Positions 1-11,641 of a stretch of DNA of 64,000 nucleotides are shown here, piece after piece. This DNA is from Stictocephala bisonia. Its lineage: Eukaryota > Arthropoda > Insecta > Hemiptera > Membracidae. Both the position numbers and the translations under genes were made by a program. Numbering within the stretch: position 1 is the stretch's first letter; each line of letters starts with the position of its first letter. The stretch is taken from contig JAQJVL010000601.1 of the NCBI GenBank assembly GCA_035578905.1, forward strand, positions 294,001 to 358,000, written 5' to 3'. The notes under the pieces were generated by a model. The model ran no database searches. It was not told the DNA's origin and saw only the letters and a list, made by a program, of their open reading frames with translations.

Positions 1-799
1 TTTAACAATAATATTTTCAAGTGTTTCTGACTGTTGGACTTGTAAAGGATCTAAAAACACAAATTACAATGATTTAACGATCTATATGAAAACGTTATGT
101 AGTATTAGGTGAAAATAACTCTTAAAAGAATACAATATAATAATATATATTCTTCTCTAGGATTAAATTTATGTTATATTAAATCACTATAGGTTTATCA
201 AGTGTTTTCCAGTTATATATTTTTATAAATCTATTTAGAGATCAGGAACGAACGAAGGTTTAGTTATGACGTTATTATATACTATGATATACCACAAAAC
301 ATATTACATCAATTAAAGCTTAATTTTATATCCTCTATTTTATACACAAATCATAATACTAAAGTGATTTAAAAACCAGATATAAGTTAGAGTTGCAAAT
401 TATCTCTTTTCTTGTTTCATATAAACTCGAAATTCATTGTCTAATTTACCAGCGTTAATATTCAACCAGATTACACGACATAATGCGAGGTTAATGTAGC
501 AATCTGTGAGTCGGATGTTTACGCATTCAGATGAATATTTTGTCCCTGGTATATTAAAACGAAACCAGATGTTATCGTATTCTTTCCTGTTGTGAATATT
601 TAAAACAACATTATAAAACCAATTATAAGTTTGATTTCTGAATCAATAAAAAATATAATATTATAAATATTTGTTCATGAACATATATTCTTTATTGAAT
701 TAAAAAATTATAATTATTTTTTTTAAATATATCTTTAGGATATTTAAAAAAAACATATATACATTATATAAATAAACAATGGTCTTATATACTAGAAAA
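1..799. other. AT-rich sequence, nothing recognised
   Basis: Dense in stop codons on both strands, with short A/T runs and no motif that could be tied to a family. Confidence 0.6.
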
Positions 800-965
800 G
801 GTTAGTGCTACGAATCCCCCTCCAAACTACCACCATGCTTGTCATGGCATGCTTACTGCGCGCCAGGAAAGGATTGTTCACTGGTCACCCATCCAAGGAA
901 CAGCCATTTCTCGTCTTTGGCACCATGATCTTTCTATTACGTCAGGGATCTACATTATCCACTGA
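800..965 (-). repeat. 5S rRNA-related SINE-like fragment, copy 1
   Basis: Read on the minus strand, positions 882-902 give GTTCCTTGGATGGGTGACCA, which closely matches the box C part of the internal promoter of eukaryotic 5S rRNA genes. The preceding 'ATGGCTGTTCC' is shared with the copies at 52.6 and 56.6 kb. The box A part is poorly kept here, and the 84-codon plus-strand frame across it (805-1059) is taken as chance. Three diverged copies in different surroundings fit a 5S-derived SINE better than 5S genes. The limits are approximate. Confidence 0.55.
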
Positions 966-3420
966 TCAAAATCATATCTCGAATATTTTAAAACACTCGT
1001 TTATATACTTACAAATTATTAGATTTTATAAGATCCCTAGAGTAAAAAATAAAAAATAAAAAAAAAACTACAAGACAGTTTTATTTGGAATTATCATATT
1101 ATTAAGGCACAGTAGGTTTATGGTAAGACAAACGTTTTATCTATCAGTAACTCAAAAGAAAAATCTATTATATTCTTTAACCTTTTATGTGTCTTTGTAT
1201 GTTAGATTTTAGTATGATGTTACTTTTTCACTGATAGAGGATACTCACTTTCATATTGCAAAACCTACAATATGTCATTTTATGTAAGATATTTTGTGGT
1301 CTATAAATATATTGTAAATAGATCTATTTTTTTTTTTTTTAATTACCCTAAATAGTATCAATTTTAGCTACTCTTTTCTAATTATTTAAGCTAAAAAATA
1401 CACCTAATTTCTAAGTAATATAGTATCAGAATGTTGACAAACATTAAATTTTAGAGGTGTATTAAATAAAGTATTAAATTACTTTCGTAACGTATATTTT
1501 TCATAAATAATTTGAACATTAAGAATTATTCGTCCCTATTTACTTGGACAATGATTTTTGGAAGTAAGGCCATAAGTCTACAGTAAGTTCCCAGGCAACA
1601 CGTTCTTGCAAGTACTAATGTTAGTTATGGCACTATAAAGAAGGGGATTTCAATTCACTCCGGATTTCGTGGCTTTAAGACTTTAGTCCCAGATTCTATA
1701 TAGAAGTACATATGCTTGTATGTAATCCTTTTTCTTATATTTACGTAACAGATTATACTATCCTACTTATGTTCGTGTTTACCTACTACGATTTAATAAA
1801 ATAAGTAAAGTATCTAGTGAATATCGAGAGTTAAAAATAACATGAACTTATAACTTAAAACTTATACCTTGATTAATGAATTTACTTGGCTAAGTTTCTT
1901 AGTGAACAGTAATTATGTTTTAAAACTTGGTAAAGTTAAATGATTTTCATGTTATAAATTCAATTCACAAACGCTGTCATGCTGATTTTTTACCACGTAT
2001 ATCGTCCGGTGTTGTTTTATATAAGTTCTTATGTGACTTTTCGTGAGTAGAATACTATCTAAGTAGAACCATAAATACTTTTTTTATCAATAGGTGTTAT
2101 GTGATGAATTCAAATTATTAAATGTTCTTAAAATTTATGGGAGGATTTAACTGTTGGACTTTTTCAATCATTTTCAGAATACAGTCAATACGAGGTTTTG
2201 ATTTGGTAAATGCTATGACTTTTTAAACTATAATATTTCAATTACTATACTTCTAGCCGACACGACGTAAGATATTATTGTTTGACTTATAATAAAAACA
2301 TTTAAAAGTTATAGCTTGAATAATTACTAGTTTGAAAATTCAAACTTTTCACTAATACTTTTCTCTATTCTTAAATTAAAAATAATTATGGTCTATCTAC
2401 ATCTTAAACTGAAAATACACGAAAATTATTTATTAATTTTTAATTACGTAGCTTGTATGTTAATTTTTTCGGGTTATGATAAATATAGTTCATAGGTATT
2501 TTTATTTTAAGTGAAAAACAATATTAATAGTAATAATAAAGTGTTAATGTCTTCAGGTTAGCATGTAGGCTATAAGTTATATAAGTTTATTTATAATAAT
2601 TCATACTACAATATCACAGGATAAATAGATGTGATTTAAAGTTAATTCTTTAAAAATTCTAAGCTTGTTCCAAGTTGGAATTCATGCAGTTATTATTAAA
2701 GTAATTATAGGTTAAAGTCCAGCCATTTTTTGTATACTCTTTCCTTTTATTTATTCAAAATAAATATACTACGTATTTAGTTATTAATATTATTAATGAT
2801 TAATAATATTAATAATTAATTGACAATTGTTCCAATGTCAATAATAATATTGTTTTGATTTAAAGGAATGTAGGTATTATGAACGATTTACAGTTACTTT
2901 ATTATATGAGTTTTTAAAGCAATATAATATTACATATAAATACGAAGTAAAAAATGTATTTGTATTTTAAAATATTAAAAATCTTAAAATGAAGGCCAGA
3001 TTTACTATTTTAAATTTAGCACTTTCATCCCAGTTATAGACAAGATTTTAAAACATCTCTTTGTTTGAGATATCACTTAAGACGGTTATTAAGGGTAAGA
3101 CTTGCCTTAGTTTGGAGAAATTGTACTTACGTATCACCTAGTCAGCTTAATAGAATATAAATCAACATTCATAAAAACGTTTAAATTATCGTAAAGATCT
3201 TAGTGGTAAATAAGTATTTAGTTAAGAGTCGTTTGTTTTGTGTACTTAATTTGTTTAAGAGATTTTTATAAGTGTGGAAAGGGACTTAAATGTGTTCGGT
3301 AGGTACATATTTTGTGTGTTGCTGTTTTTTTATTTTTTTACTACTATTCAAGAAAAAACTTCACTCAACAAATTACATGAACCTAGAGGCCTGTGCAAAG
3401 ACTTAATTCAATAACGAGTG
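966..3420. other. AT-rich sequence, nothing firm
   Basis: Mostly A/T with homopolymer runs (for example T14 near 1326-1340). An AT-only inverted repeat lies near 2790-2825. No coding, RNA or transposon motif was found. Confidence 0.5.
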
Positions 3421-3421
3421 A

Positions 3422-3500
3422 AGTACCCCAACCGTTAGCTCAGTGGGGATTCGAACCTTGGACAGTAGTCCCTGGTCTTAGCCACTGAGGCCGCAATCTA
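3422..3500 (-). repeat. tRNA-related fragment (SINE head or tRNA pseudogene)
   Basis: On the minus strand a box A-like GCCTCAGTGGCTAAGACC is followed about 17 bases later by GGTTCGAATCC, an exact-looking pol III box B. The bases around the T loop (CCAAG and CCCAC) do not form a proper T stem and no acceptor stem closes, so it is not a working tRNA. The spacing is right for a tRNA-derived SINE head. No second copy was recognised in the window. Confidence 0.55.
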
Positions 3501-4716
3501 TGCTGGCCATGATGGAATGCTTTATATATTTCATGTAATTTGACTTAAACGGGCAATGTAATTATGTAGACAGGCCAAAAATATATAAAATATAAGTTTT
3601 TGATATGAACAGATTTTATAATTTGAGATAACACCGTTCTATAAAGATAACTGAGGTTACTTAGTTTTATAGCTTAAATCAGCTGTCTCATTGAACTAAC
3701 TTCCTACGTAATACATGAGGCAAACGTTATCACCAACGACAAACTTGTAACTTGAACTTGTAAGAGTGTAATGTATGTGGCTGCCAGTACGTAGACTAGG
3801 AAGATTGCAAGACTCAATCGTACGCTTTATAATGGATTTTCCTTCTGTATATTGTAATAGTACAAGTATGAAACAGTTGATAAGGAAATAACAAAATGAT
3901 TCATTGTATAAAAATCAAAATGTTTGTTGCCTACTATCGAGGTTGATTTGTATACTTTAACTTCTAAATATACCTCAAATTCCAAAGGAAAATCATCCAT
4001 TTACGAAATAATTTTAACTTGCTATGGAGACAAATTACTCATTGACAAAAGATAAAGTTACACATTTAAGGTTATCATGTTCCTATTGGAATTTAATTGC
4101 CTTTTTATGGCATTATGGTAATGAACGTAGGTATTTTGTTACAATACACTAAGTTCGCGCTGAGTAGGCCTAAATCTATGCAAAAATATTTTGGAGTGTT
4201 ACAAAATTACTTTAATGATTACTGAAATATCCAGGATAGAATGAAGAAAAAAGTTCTGTTGGTTATGGAGTTCAATAAAGTGTCTTAGTATACGTAATTT
4301 GTTGAAATTTATAAAAATCCCACGTAAAGTGTATAGATAGTTACAACAGTCTAGTTAAAAAAGTTTCAGTGTAAAAAACCTCCCATTTTAACTTTATTTT
4401 ATTAAGGTATTAAATAAAATGCTATGCATTTCAATAATAATTAGTGTAGTCGAAAATATATTTTCATTTAGAGAATAAACCTATTTATAAACACTTTTAA
4501 TGTGTAAAACATGTAATTGTTAGTACTCTTCTTAAAGTAATGTTAGATAATTACAAATTCATTTATGTATCCTATATTCTAGTAACATTGTTAAAGTAAT
4601 GCAAACGTGGAAAAGTACTACATAATATATATTCCAAACAAATATGTTATAAAAATATACAATACGCTAAATTATATTTCAATGAAAATAAATAAACATT
4701 TGAATACGTGACTTAC
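3501..4716. other. AT-rich sequence, nothing recognised
   Basis: No open frames of interest and no repeat shared with the rest of the window. Confidence 0.5.
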
Positions 4717-4739
4717 CAACTGCCTCATCTCCTGCACTG
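4717..4739 (-). other. microexon-like island (weak candidate)
   Basis: On the minus strand a 23-base segment is preceded by ...ATATGTTTACAG and followed by GTAAGTCACG, a consensus 3' and 5' splice site pair. It is unusually GC-rich for its surroundings (AGGAGATGAGGCAG). No flanking exon can be linked to it and short AT-rich introns produce such pairs by chance. Confidence 0.15.
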
Positions 4740-5970
4740 CTGTAAACATATTGTTAAACAACAAGCAAATAACCAAACAATGTAAGAAGTGTGAGATAAA
4801 ATTGAAATGCGTGAGTTAAAATTGAATTATAAAAAGTGGAAAAATTTGAAACATTTAGATTGTAGAAGAAATATAAAAGCAAAATATTCAACCAGCACAC
4901 AACAAGGTATTGTTTACTACATCGAGAATACCGATTAGAAATTAGAAAAAAACATCACTGAAAGCCAATATTAATTGAAAGTGAATATTATGAATGCAAC
5001 AATACGATTAATATTATATACAATAAGCGAAAAGCGAAAACAACACTAAGACTATTTAAACTTACCAATGGTTAAATATATCAAATTTGTATATTAAATA
5101 TTGTCAAAAACACATTATTAAAAGTGAAAAAGCTTGGACGTGGAAGCAACAATAACGTTTTTGGCAGGGATTACGGCCAAAAAGGTTTGAAAATGGAAAG
5201 CCGTTACACACTTCTTACCTTCGAAAATCTCTATCTCGTCTCCTGCAAACATAAGAAAACGTGTGAATATTTCATTTTAATTTTGAACAAATATTCCTCG
5301 GTTAATCATAACAGATAGTGAATATATTTTTCCGTAAATATCAATATCAACTGTTTAGCCATGATTTTATAAGTTATACACATATTATATATTTTATGAT
5401 TTTATAAATATTTCCTTCTCATTCGTTTGCACTTAAGAGTTGTAAAAGTATAAGGCATGTGGTATATGGTAACCAAAGTAATCAAAATATTTTTTTTTTT
5501 TCAATTTAGTTCAAAGAGTTTTTTATTAAAAATATAAAAAAATCTTTACATCAATGCACGCACGGTAAACGAGACAGACACATGAAAAGAACGATAAAAA
5601 TCAGTAAGATTTTGTTTGAATGATACATTTGTATTACAAGGAATGTAAACAATTTATTTTAATTCTTGACTTAATTTACAACAAAAAATTAGGTATTGTT
5701 TATCAGATCATGTTTTTAAATTATATACCCACTGGTAAAACGAAGTAAAATGCGAACGTACGAATCACACGTTTCTTGTAGAAGAATAAAAAGATTTTCC
5801 ATTTATTAAGGCAGTAAATTTTTTCGTGAGCTATAATCATACGAGAATATTAACGTGATTTTCACCGAGACCAATTACCATACTTAAAGCACGTTGCTGT
5901 ACATATACTGTACGACATACGTAACATATAACTTGTTATTTCTCTCTTGCAATAAATTAACTACTATAAT
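4740..5970. other. AT-rich sequence, nothing firm
   Basis: Contains a 64-codon chance frame at 5124-5318 without recognisable features. No motif or repeat was identified. Confidence 0.45.
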
Positions 5971-5975
5971 TGCAG

Positions 5976-6014
5976 CAGAGAGGTTATTCGTGTCAAGAGT
6001 AAACCCCGTTTCCC
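5976..6014 (+). other. exon-like island (weak candidate)
   Basis: A 39-base segment lies between an acceptor-like site (pyrimidine-rich TCTCTCTTGC upstream, then ATAATTGCAG ending at 5975) and a full donor consensus GTAAGTAAAA starting at 6015. Two of three frames are open. The island begins a stretch (5976-6150) that is less AT-rich than its surroundings. No partner exon is known and no protein similarity is recognised. Confidence 0.2.
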
Positions 6015-6020
6015 GTAAGT

Positions 6021-6778
6021 AAAAGTGTTTCTGTTACACGTTTCAGCTTTCTCAAGCATCCTGTTACACGTCTTTGGTGGAACTTAAGCACTGGAACACC
6101 ATTAGGTGCACACTAAAAATTGCCTCTCCGCTCCCTGTTTGTTACATTTGAAACGTTTTCTAAGTTCAGTTGGTTGTAATTAATAAATTGTCATGGAAGA
6201 CATTTTATAATCAATGTTAGAACAACATTATAGTATTAAATTCTTAGATATTATATATGTGACCCTGCTTTTTGCTAACCTAACCGGTCTGAAATTTTGG
6301 GATCAGCTTTAACAATGTATGTGTAATAAATTTGTCCAACAAGATCTCCATTGTTCAATATTTTCTTCATTCAGAAGGGCACGGGAAACCATCAAAATTA
6401 AAATGTTGCCCCTAAGAAAAACATGGAGAGGTATTTAAATTAATTGAAAAATAATAGCTGTTAAAATTTAAATAATAATATCTATAACACGTTATTATCT
6501 GTTGGATTGCAAATAAAAATAATAATAAATACATAAAAAGTTTTAAAATAAGCTAAATTGGATGTTTATAAATTTAAGAAATAGCTAGAAGCACAAGTGC
6601 AGTGAATAATCTATTGTTAATAAACTTATATTTTTTTATTTTACTTTTGTAGTTTACCTAATGATATTTTATAGTAACAAGCTGAAGCCTAGGTTATCTA
6701 GGAATATAGTACTTATGCACTTTTTATTACTTTTGATATTCTATGTTAAAGATGGAGCTGTATTGGTTTTTTTCTGTA
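6021..6778. other. AT-rich sequence with a mildly GC-richer first 130 bases
   Basis: The segment 6021-6150 is of mixed composition with no recognised repeat. The rest is AT-rich background. Confidence 0.4.
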
Positions 6779-6957
6779 TAATTGTTAAAAATAACACAAT
6801 TAAAAACCAATAAAAACTTTATTAGTGAGGACTTTCGATAGCAAGGCTATCATCGTCAGACCCATCACAAATAATAAAAAAATAAAATAAAAAAATTATT
6901 TGTGATGTGTCTGACGATGTTTTTATTTGTTTTAATAGTGTTATTTTTAACAATTGT
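6779..6957. mobile_element. small nested foldback (MITE-like)
   Basis: Outer arms AATTGTTAAAAATAACAC (about 6780-6797) and its reverse complement (about 6939-6956) enclose a second inverted repeat, CATCGTCAGACCCATCAC at 6851-6868 extending to 6875, against 6896-6921. The centre is an A/T-rich loop. Next to the inner left arm is a perfect 6-bp hairpin, GATAGC-AAG-GCTATC (6837-6851). The structure is that of a short foldback or MITE. No target duplication was resolved and no second copy is in the window. Confidence 0.55.
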
Positions 6958-7129
6958 GTATTTCTGATAGTGTTTATTTAATTGATTCGAACCGTACGTG
7001 TTTTACTATGATAAAAATCATAGAGGATAAAGAGAAGATTTTATTAATTAAATAAACAACAGAATCGCTATGTCATAATTGTAAAATGAAGTTTAGAAAA
7101 AGTGAAAGCAGGGAAATCGCCATACCCAT

Positions 7130-7232
7130 GGGGAGCTACTATACGCCATCGTAAAATATAACGACAGCTGTTCCAGAACATATCCTAATGTTCCAGGCTA
7201 AGTGTCCCTTGGATTCGAACTATGAATACGAA
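7130..7232 (+). repeat. dispersed repeat family A, copy 1
   Basis: About 100 bases align with 34938-35041. Shared words include GGGAGCTAC, AATCGTAAA or CATCGTAAA, CTGTTCC(A/G)GAA and GAACTAT(G/C)AATAC. The two copies are clearly diverged and in the same orientation. The class of element is unknown. Confidence 0.55.
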
Positions 7233-7807
7233 TTCCTTTCAAGATTGTATTTATCTTAACCTAATGCAAAAGGAACACTATATTGAGCTTACATAGTATT
7301 TCGAGTTACTTATTTTTTATCAATATAATCAAAGGTTACAATTTATTCAAATATATTTTATTCAAATAAATTAAAACACATTTTTTAATGTTACAATTTA
7401 GTTTAGTGTAGAGGCTGTATAAATTGTATGTTTATAATTTCTTTAAGGATTAATACATACCTACAATATAACTAAAATGTATAGGGAGTGAAATAGAATA
7501 AATTAAATTTCTGCAGATATTATTTATCAAAATAAAGTGAGACCTTACTGTTGTGTTTTTGTAATATGAATCTATCTCTAAGAATATTAGGAAAATAAAT
7601 CAATATAAATCTTATGACTAATTTCTAAATTTATTTACAACCAACAAACAGAAATCGTGTAAATAGTACTACGTTCAAAATTATATGAAAAATATACATA
7701 AAGTTACATTTTAATAGGCTAAATTAAGGTGATCATTCTATTTTAGTTAATATCAATGTTACTAAATAAATACAGAAAGCATGCAGAAAAATAATAAGTT
7801 TTAATTT

Positions 7808-7839
7808 TTAAGAGTAATACAAATTTGTATTACTCTTAA
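7808..7839. repeat. 32-bp perfect palindrome
   Basis: TTAAGAGTAATACAAA is followed immediately by its exact reverse complement with no spacer. It could extrude as a cruciform or be the fused ends of a small inverted-repeat element. No function is inferred. Confidence 0.85.
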
Positions 7840-8830
7840 TCATTCACTTGACACATTATTGAACCATATTCACTTATCAATTTTTAATTAAAATCTCTTT
7901 AATAATTCGTAATAACCAACTACTTGGAGTTAGGATTTGGTACGCACCTCTACCAATTATATTACTGTCACAGTGACTAGCCTAGACTTTGTATGTACTA
8001 TGATGGAGTATATGGAATCACTAACACTTTTAGAGTTAAATTTTTATTAGTAAATATTTTTGCAAACTCTAAATACACTAGCGATTTAGTTTAACATTTA
8101 GCAATAATGATCATTACCTAATTCCTAGTATACATGTTTAATCATTGACTATTGAATTTTGATTAATTATTTAATATATATATATATATTGTCTAAGATT
8201 GGTAAGTTGTAATTGTACTCGTCTAAAAAATAAATAAATATCTAAAAATTAATTATTTTTTTTTAATTATTCTTAAATATACATACGCAATAAAGAGAAT
8301 CCATTTTCAAATTATTATTATAATAAAGCTGTTTTATTAAGCTGCAATTGAAAAGATTTCATTTATTTCAATGTATGACCTTTTGTAACTAATCTCCCAG
8401 TAGACCTGTAGAACACAATAAATTTGAATGTGTTACCATAATTAATCAACATACTACTAAAAAGATAAACATTTTAAAATATTTTATTTGTGCTGCGATT
8501 GTATGACAAGTTAATGTTTCCAGTTTTATTGAAAAAACTAAACTGATCAAAAAGAGTACTATGTCATCATTTTCAACGTGTAATTTTAAATTTCTATAAA
8601 AAATAAACGTTTGCCCATTTTTATTATTTCCTTGGTAAATTGTTTTTATTTTTAATAGAAAAATATTACCAAAAGTCGTTCAGAAAACGGTACGGAATTT
8701 AAGATACAATTTAGAGTGTACGAATGAATATGAGTCCAATATTTTTAAAACAAAATATTAACAGAGCGTTTAAAAATTTTCGAAACACTGAAAAAGAAGA
8801 CAATTTTAACATTTATTAAGGATTATACAA
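7840..8830. other. AT-rich sequence, nothing recognised
   Basis: Includes a short (AT)n run near 8174-8190. No other structure was noted. Confidence 0.5.
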
Positions 8831-8831
8831 G

Positions 8832-8895
8832 GACACACACACACACCCACACACACACATATATATATATATACATACATACATACATATATATG

Positions 8896-8930
<35 letters not shown>

Positions 8931-8937
8931 GTATGTT
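8832..8937. repeat. compound microsatellite (CA)n-(TA)n-(TACA)n-(TA)n-(TATG)n
   Basis: A CACA run with one CCC interruption passes into TATA, then CATACATACATA, TATATA and TATGTATGTATG. The outer TACA and TATG parts are reverse complements, so the array is close to one large palindrome of about 70 bases. Confidence 0.9.
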
Positions 8938-9126
8938 GCTAAAAGTGTAGGATTAAGACTTTTTCCAAATATTTAAGCCATTATTATTCTACAACAAATT
9001 ATCAAAATAATTATATATTTACACACTCTTATTGCATATTAAGCAATTTAAATAAAAGTTTAGCTGTTCATCAATTACACGTTTTTAACAATGTCATGTA
9101 ATTTAATGTGACCCAATGTAATGTAA

Positions 9127-9149
9127 TTGTCTTAATCTAATTAAGACAA
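9127..9149. repeat. short perfect hairpin
   Basis: TTGTCTTAAT-CTA-ATTAAGACAA: a 10-bp perfect stem with a 3-base loop. No neighbouring gene gives it a role. Confidence 0.6.
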
Positions 9150-9382
9150 GACCCAAGTTAAAATTTAATTGTTGATCATTAGCAACTTTTTAAACTCAAA
9201 TTGCTTTGTTTACCTCTAAAACGAAGTGATTCGTTAGAGGTGCGGTTTGAGTCATTATGTTCAGCAATCTACAACCTTTAAATTGACTTATTACGAGGAA
9301 TGGGCTTCCATAAGAATATAGACGAATATTACTGTACGTTCGTTCAGTGTGCAATGACAAAATATTGTTCCAAAAGGTTCAG

Positions 9383-9442
9383 TGGTTTTAGGACAAAACT
9401 TTCAATGGTATTAGGACGAAACATTGTTCCTAATACCTTTCT
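9383..9442 (+). repeat. 22-base imperfect tandem duplication with hairpin
   Basis: GGTTTTAGGACAAAAC.. is followed by GGTATTAGGACGAAAC.., and the second unit forms a hairpin with the following TCCTAATACC. It is a small local duplication of unknown origin. Confidence 0.5.
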
Positions 9443-9509
9443 AGATTTTAAAATTTTCTAGTGTCTATTTTGATTAATAACGAAAATAATTTGGTTTTTG
9501 CCAGACAGT

Positions 9510-9745
9510 TCACACACCTTGTATAAAGAACTCCAGGCAGTGGTACACTAGCCACCCCAACAAACACACTGCGCCACTAGTCGTTGGGCGCATACAGAAC
9601 AAGGGTGTCCACCCCTATAACCCATTGTTAGCGCCCCAGTTTATTGGCAGTTACAGCATTTCCGCGCAGTTGCAATATTTTCATTCACTTTTTGCTGTAA
9701 GCAAGGCTCCCGCTTTTTCACATTCTTCATGGTAATGGCTGGCAA
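9510..9745 (-). repeat. GC-elevated block, possible tRNA-related SINE
   Basis: This segment is much less AT-rich than its flanks. On the minus strand positions 9567-9580 read CTAGTGGCGCAGTG, the same word found at the head of the SINE at 43.5 kb and similar to a pol III box A. No box B is convincing and the rest does not match that SINE, so family membership is uncertain. Confidence 0.35.
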
Positions 9746-10094
9746 TGTCGTCTATTTATGTTGGCTTTGATATCCGACTCTTTGTAGAATATTATGCTTA
9801 TGTAGTATGTACTGTATGTTATTTATATATATAATTATTATATTTATTTGTACTGTCAATATATTTACGTTAAACCTAAGAAATAGACGTAAAATGGTGG
9901 AGGGATCATTCAGAATGTTTTTAAGCAGAACGATTTGTTTATACAAACTTATACATAGAATACTTAACATTTTATAATTTTAATACAAAACTGTTTAATT
10001 GATCTTTTTCTTAAAAGTAATGTTGTGATTTTATATTTACTATAAAATATTTTATATTTGTGAATGTGAATTTTAATTTGTCACATTTTATGTA

Positions 10095-10422
10095 TCTTTT
10101 TGTTTATTCACTTCCACTACTCTTTTATGTTTCCGTTTATTCACTACCGCTTGATAATTATTCTGTTTATCTAAAAACTGTTCCCCAATAATTTTTATGT
10201 CAACTATTGTATTCATTATCCGCTAGGAATCCGATAACGCTGGCCTTATCTTATCACTTCCAAGAACTTACACACGGAGAGCGCATTCGGTGATACATTA
10301 AGTCAATCATTGGATTTACCAGTTTGTGACCAGCTTTAGTAGCCACCTAACCTTAGTTGTGATAAAAAAGTAGTGGTAGTGAATAAAGGAAAACGTTGAA
10401 GTAGTGAATAAACGGAAAAGTT
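10095..10422. mobile_element. MITE-like element with terminal and subterminal inverted repeats
   Basis: The left part (10095-10158) has the word TTTATTCACT twice (TGTTTATTCACTTCCACTAC and CCGTTTATTCACTACCGC). The right part (10360-10422) has the inverse twice (GTAGTGGTAGTGAATAAAGG and GTAGTGAATAAACGGAAAAG). Each end thus carries a doubled repeat in opposite orientation. This pattern is typical of non-autonomous hAT-like or foldback elements with subterminal repeats. No transposase frame exists inside. The centre (10159-10359) matches part of a second copy at 16271-16432. A target duplication was not resolved. Confidence 0.6.
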
Positions 10423-10940
10423 CCCATTAACCTTATATTGCGGTTAAAGTTTATATATTCATATTTTAACACACAATCATCCTTTATACATTTGTGTTCC
10501 TTGAATGTGTATCAATATATCGCGCAAAACTGCTGAAAGAACTTTGAATAAACTTTCATATAATTAGATACTGATTTTTATACTGGATTAACTGAGTCAA
10601 ATCCCAGTAAAATAAGGGGTTTGACGTGTTTGATAAACAGGAAAATATATTCATAATTTACCTGGAAATGAAATAATACTGGTCTCAGTTTTACTTAATG
10701 TTTTCTTATTGTTGTTTCGTTGCTCCAGAGTTTATGGAATTCAATTTTTTGCGATGGATTTGTAATTTATGTGTTATTTTTCACCTCAGTATTAATCGTA
10801 ATACAAAAATTTTAAGTTGATATTTTCAGAAAATACAACGGTAAATGAACTGCAATTAAAAAACAACATGTAATTATATTGAATTTTTAAATGGCTACCG
10901 TATATAATAGGAAAACGTGAATCGATCCCAAACAGAACAA
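10423..10940. other. AT-rich sequence with one hairpin
   Basis: A short imperfect stem near 10593-10624 pairs TCAAATCCC with GGGGTTTGA. Otherwise no structure was noted. Confidence 0.4.
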
Positions 10941-10948
10941 AGGTAGCC

Positions 10949-10991
10949 ATGAGACTGAGCTCCCTAGCCAGTAAAGGGCAAATATCATTAG
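10949..10991 (+). other. candidate initial coding exon (weak)
   Basis: An ATG at 10949 in fair context (GTAGCCATGA) opens 14 codons (MRLSSLASKGQISL) ending at a good donor, GTAAGAAAA, at 10992. It is GC-richer than its flanks. Joining to the frame at 11435 through the acceptor-like ATTCAG at 11407 does not keep a shared reading frame, so nothing supports a real gene beyond the local signals. Confidence 0.15.
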
Positions 10992-11434
10992 GTAAGAAAA
11001 TAAAAGTAAATTATTACATTTTTAATTAGTTTTAAGCCTAAATCAACATTATGTAGCATTCTAATTAGTTACAAAGCATAATATGTTTGTTACGTTAGCT
11101 CAATATAGTTTTGAAATATTATCTTAGTAGATTAGATATAGAGCTGTGTTTTGAAATAAGAAAATGTGAAATGTAAAATAAAATATATCTGAGAAAATAA
11201 ATGCAATTCAAGACCAAATTAAAGTTGGAGAAGAAAATGAAAAGTCTTTACTCATGATGTTCTTAGTTTGAATCTGAATATTATGGTACATATGTATTAA
11301 TATTGTTGTTTGATTTACTTTAAAGAAATCAAAGCAACAAGCACCTAATAAAATAAAAAGAACATTGTTATACATTTAAGCAATACATAGCTAATATAAG
11401 ATTCAGAACGCAAACATTTCATAATATTTAAAAA

Positions 11435-11641
11435 ATGGATAGTGATTCACAACTAAATGAGTTAATGGGGTACAAAAAGGGGAGTTGTGGGCAAAAACCC
11501 CCTCCTGAGGCGAGCGCCGTCATAATGCCGCCATCAGCTTATCTTGCAACACCACTGGGGCCGAACCTAATGGACTGGCAGATCAGTGTGGCAGGTCACA
11601 TTGTAGGGATGAATTTCGGCGTGATCCTTCGGACTAACTGA
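11435..11641 (+). CDS. 68-codon open frame of unknown origin (doubtful)
   Basis: This frame stands out by composition: 11440-11680 is far richer in G+C than the surrounding DNA, with words such as CCTGAGGCGAGCGCCGT. The product begins MDSDSQLNELMGYKKGS and is rich in Pro, Gly and Ala in its middle. There is no recognisable domain, signal peptide or membrane segment. A minus-strand frame of 67 codons (11567-11770) overlaps it, which argues for a non-coding GC-rich repeat rather than a gene. It may be the relic of a mobile element or a single exon. Being an isolated short frame, it is reported mainly so that the compositional anomaly is not lost. Confidence 0.15.
   Translation: MDSDSQLNELMGYKKGSCGQKPPPEASAVIMPPSAYLATPLGPNLMDWQISVAGHIVGMNFGVILRTN

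Noticed and set aside
3422..3500. Functional tRNA gene on the minus strand
   Set aside because: Box A and box B words are present but the acceptor and T stems do not pair.
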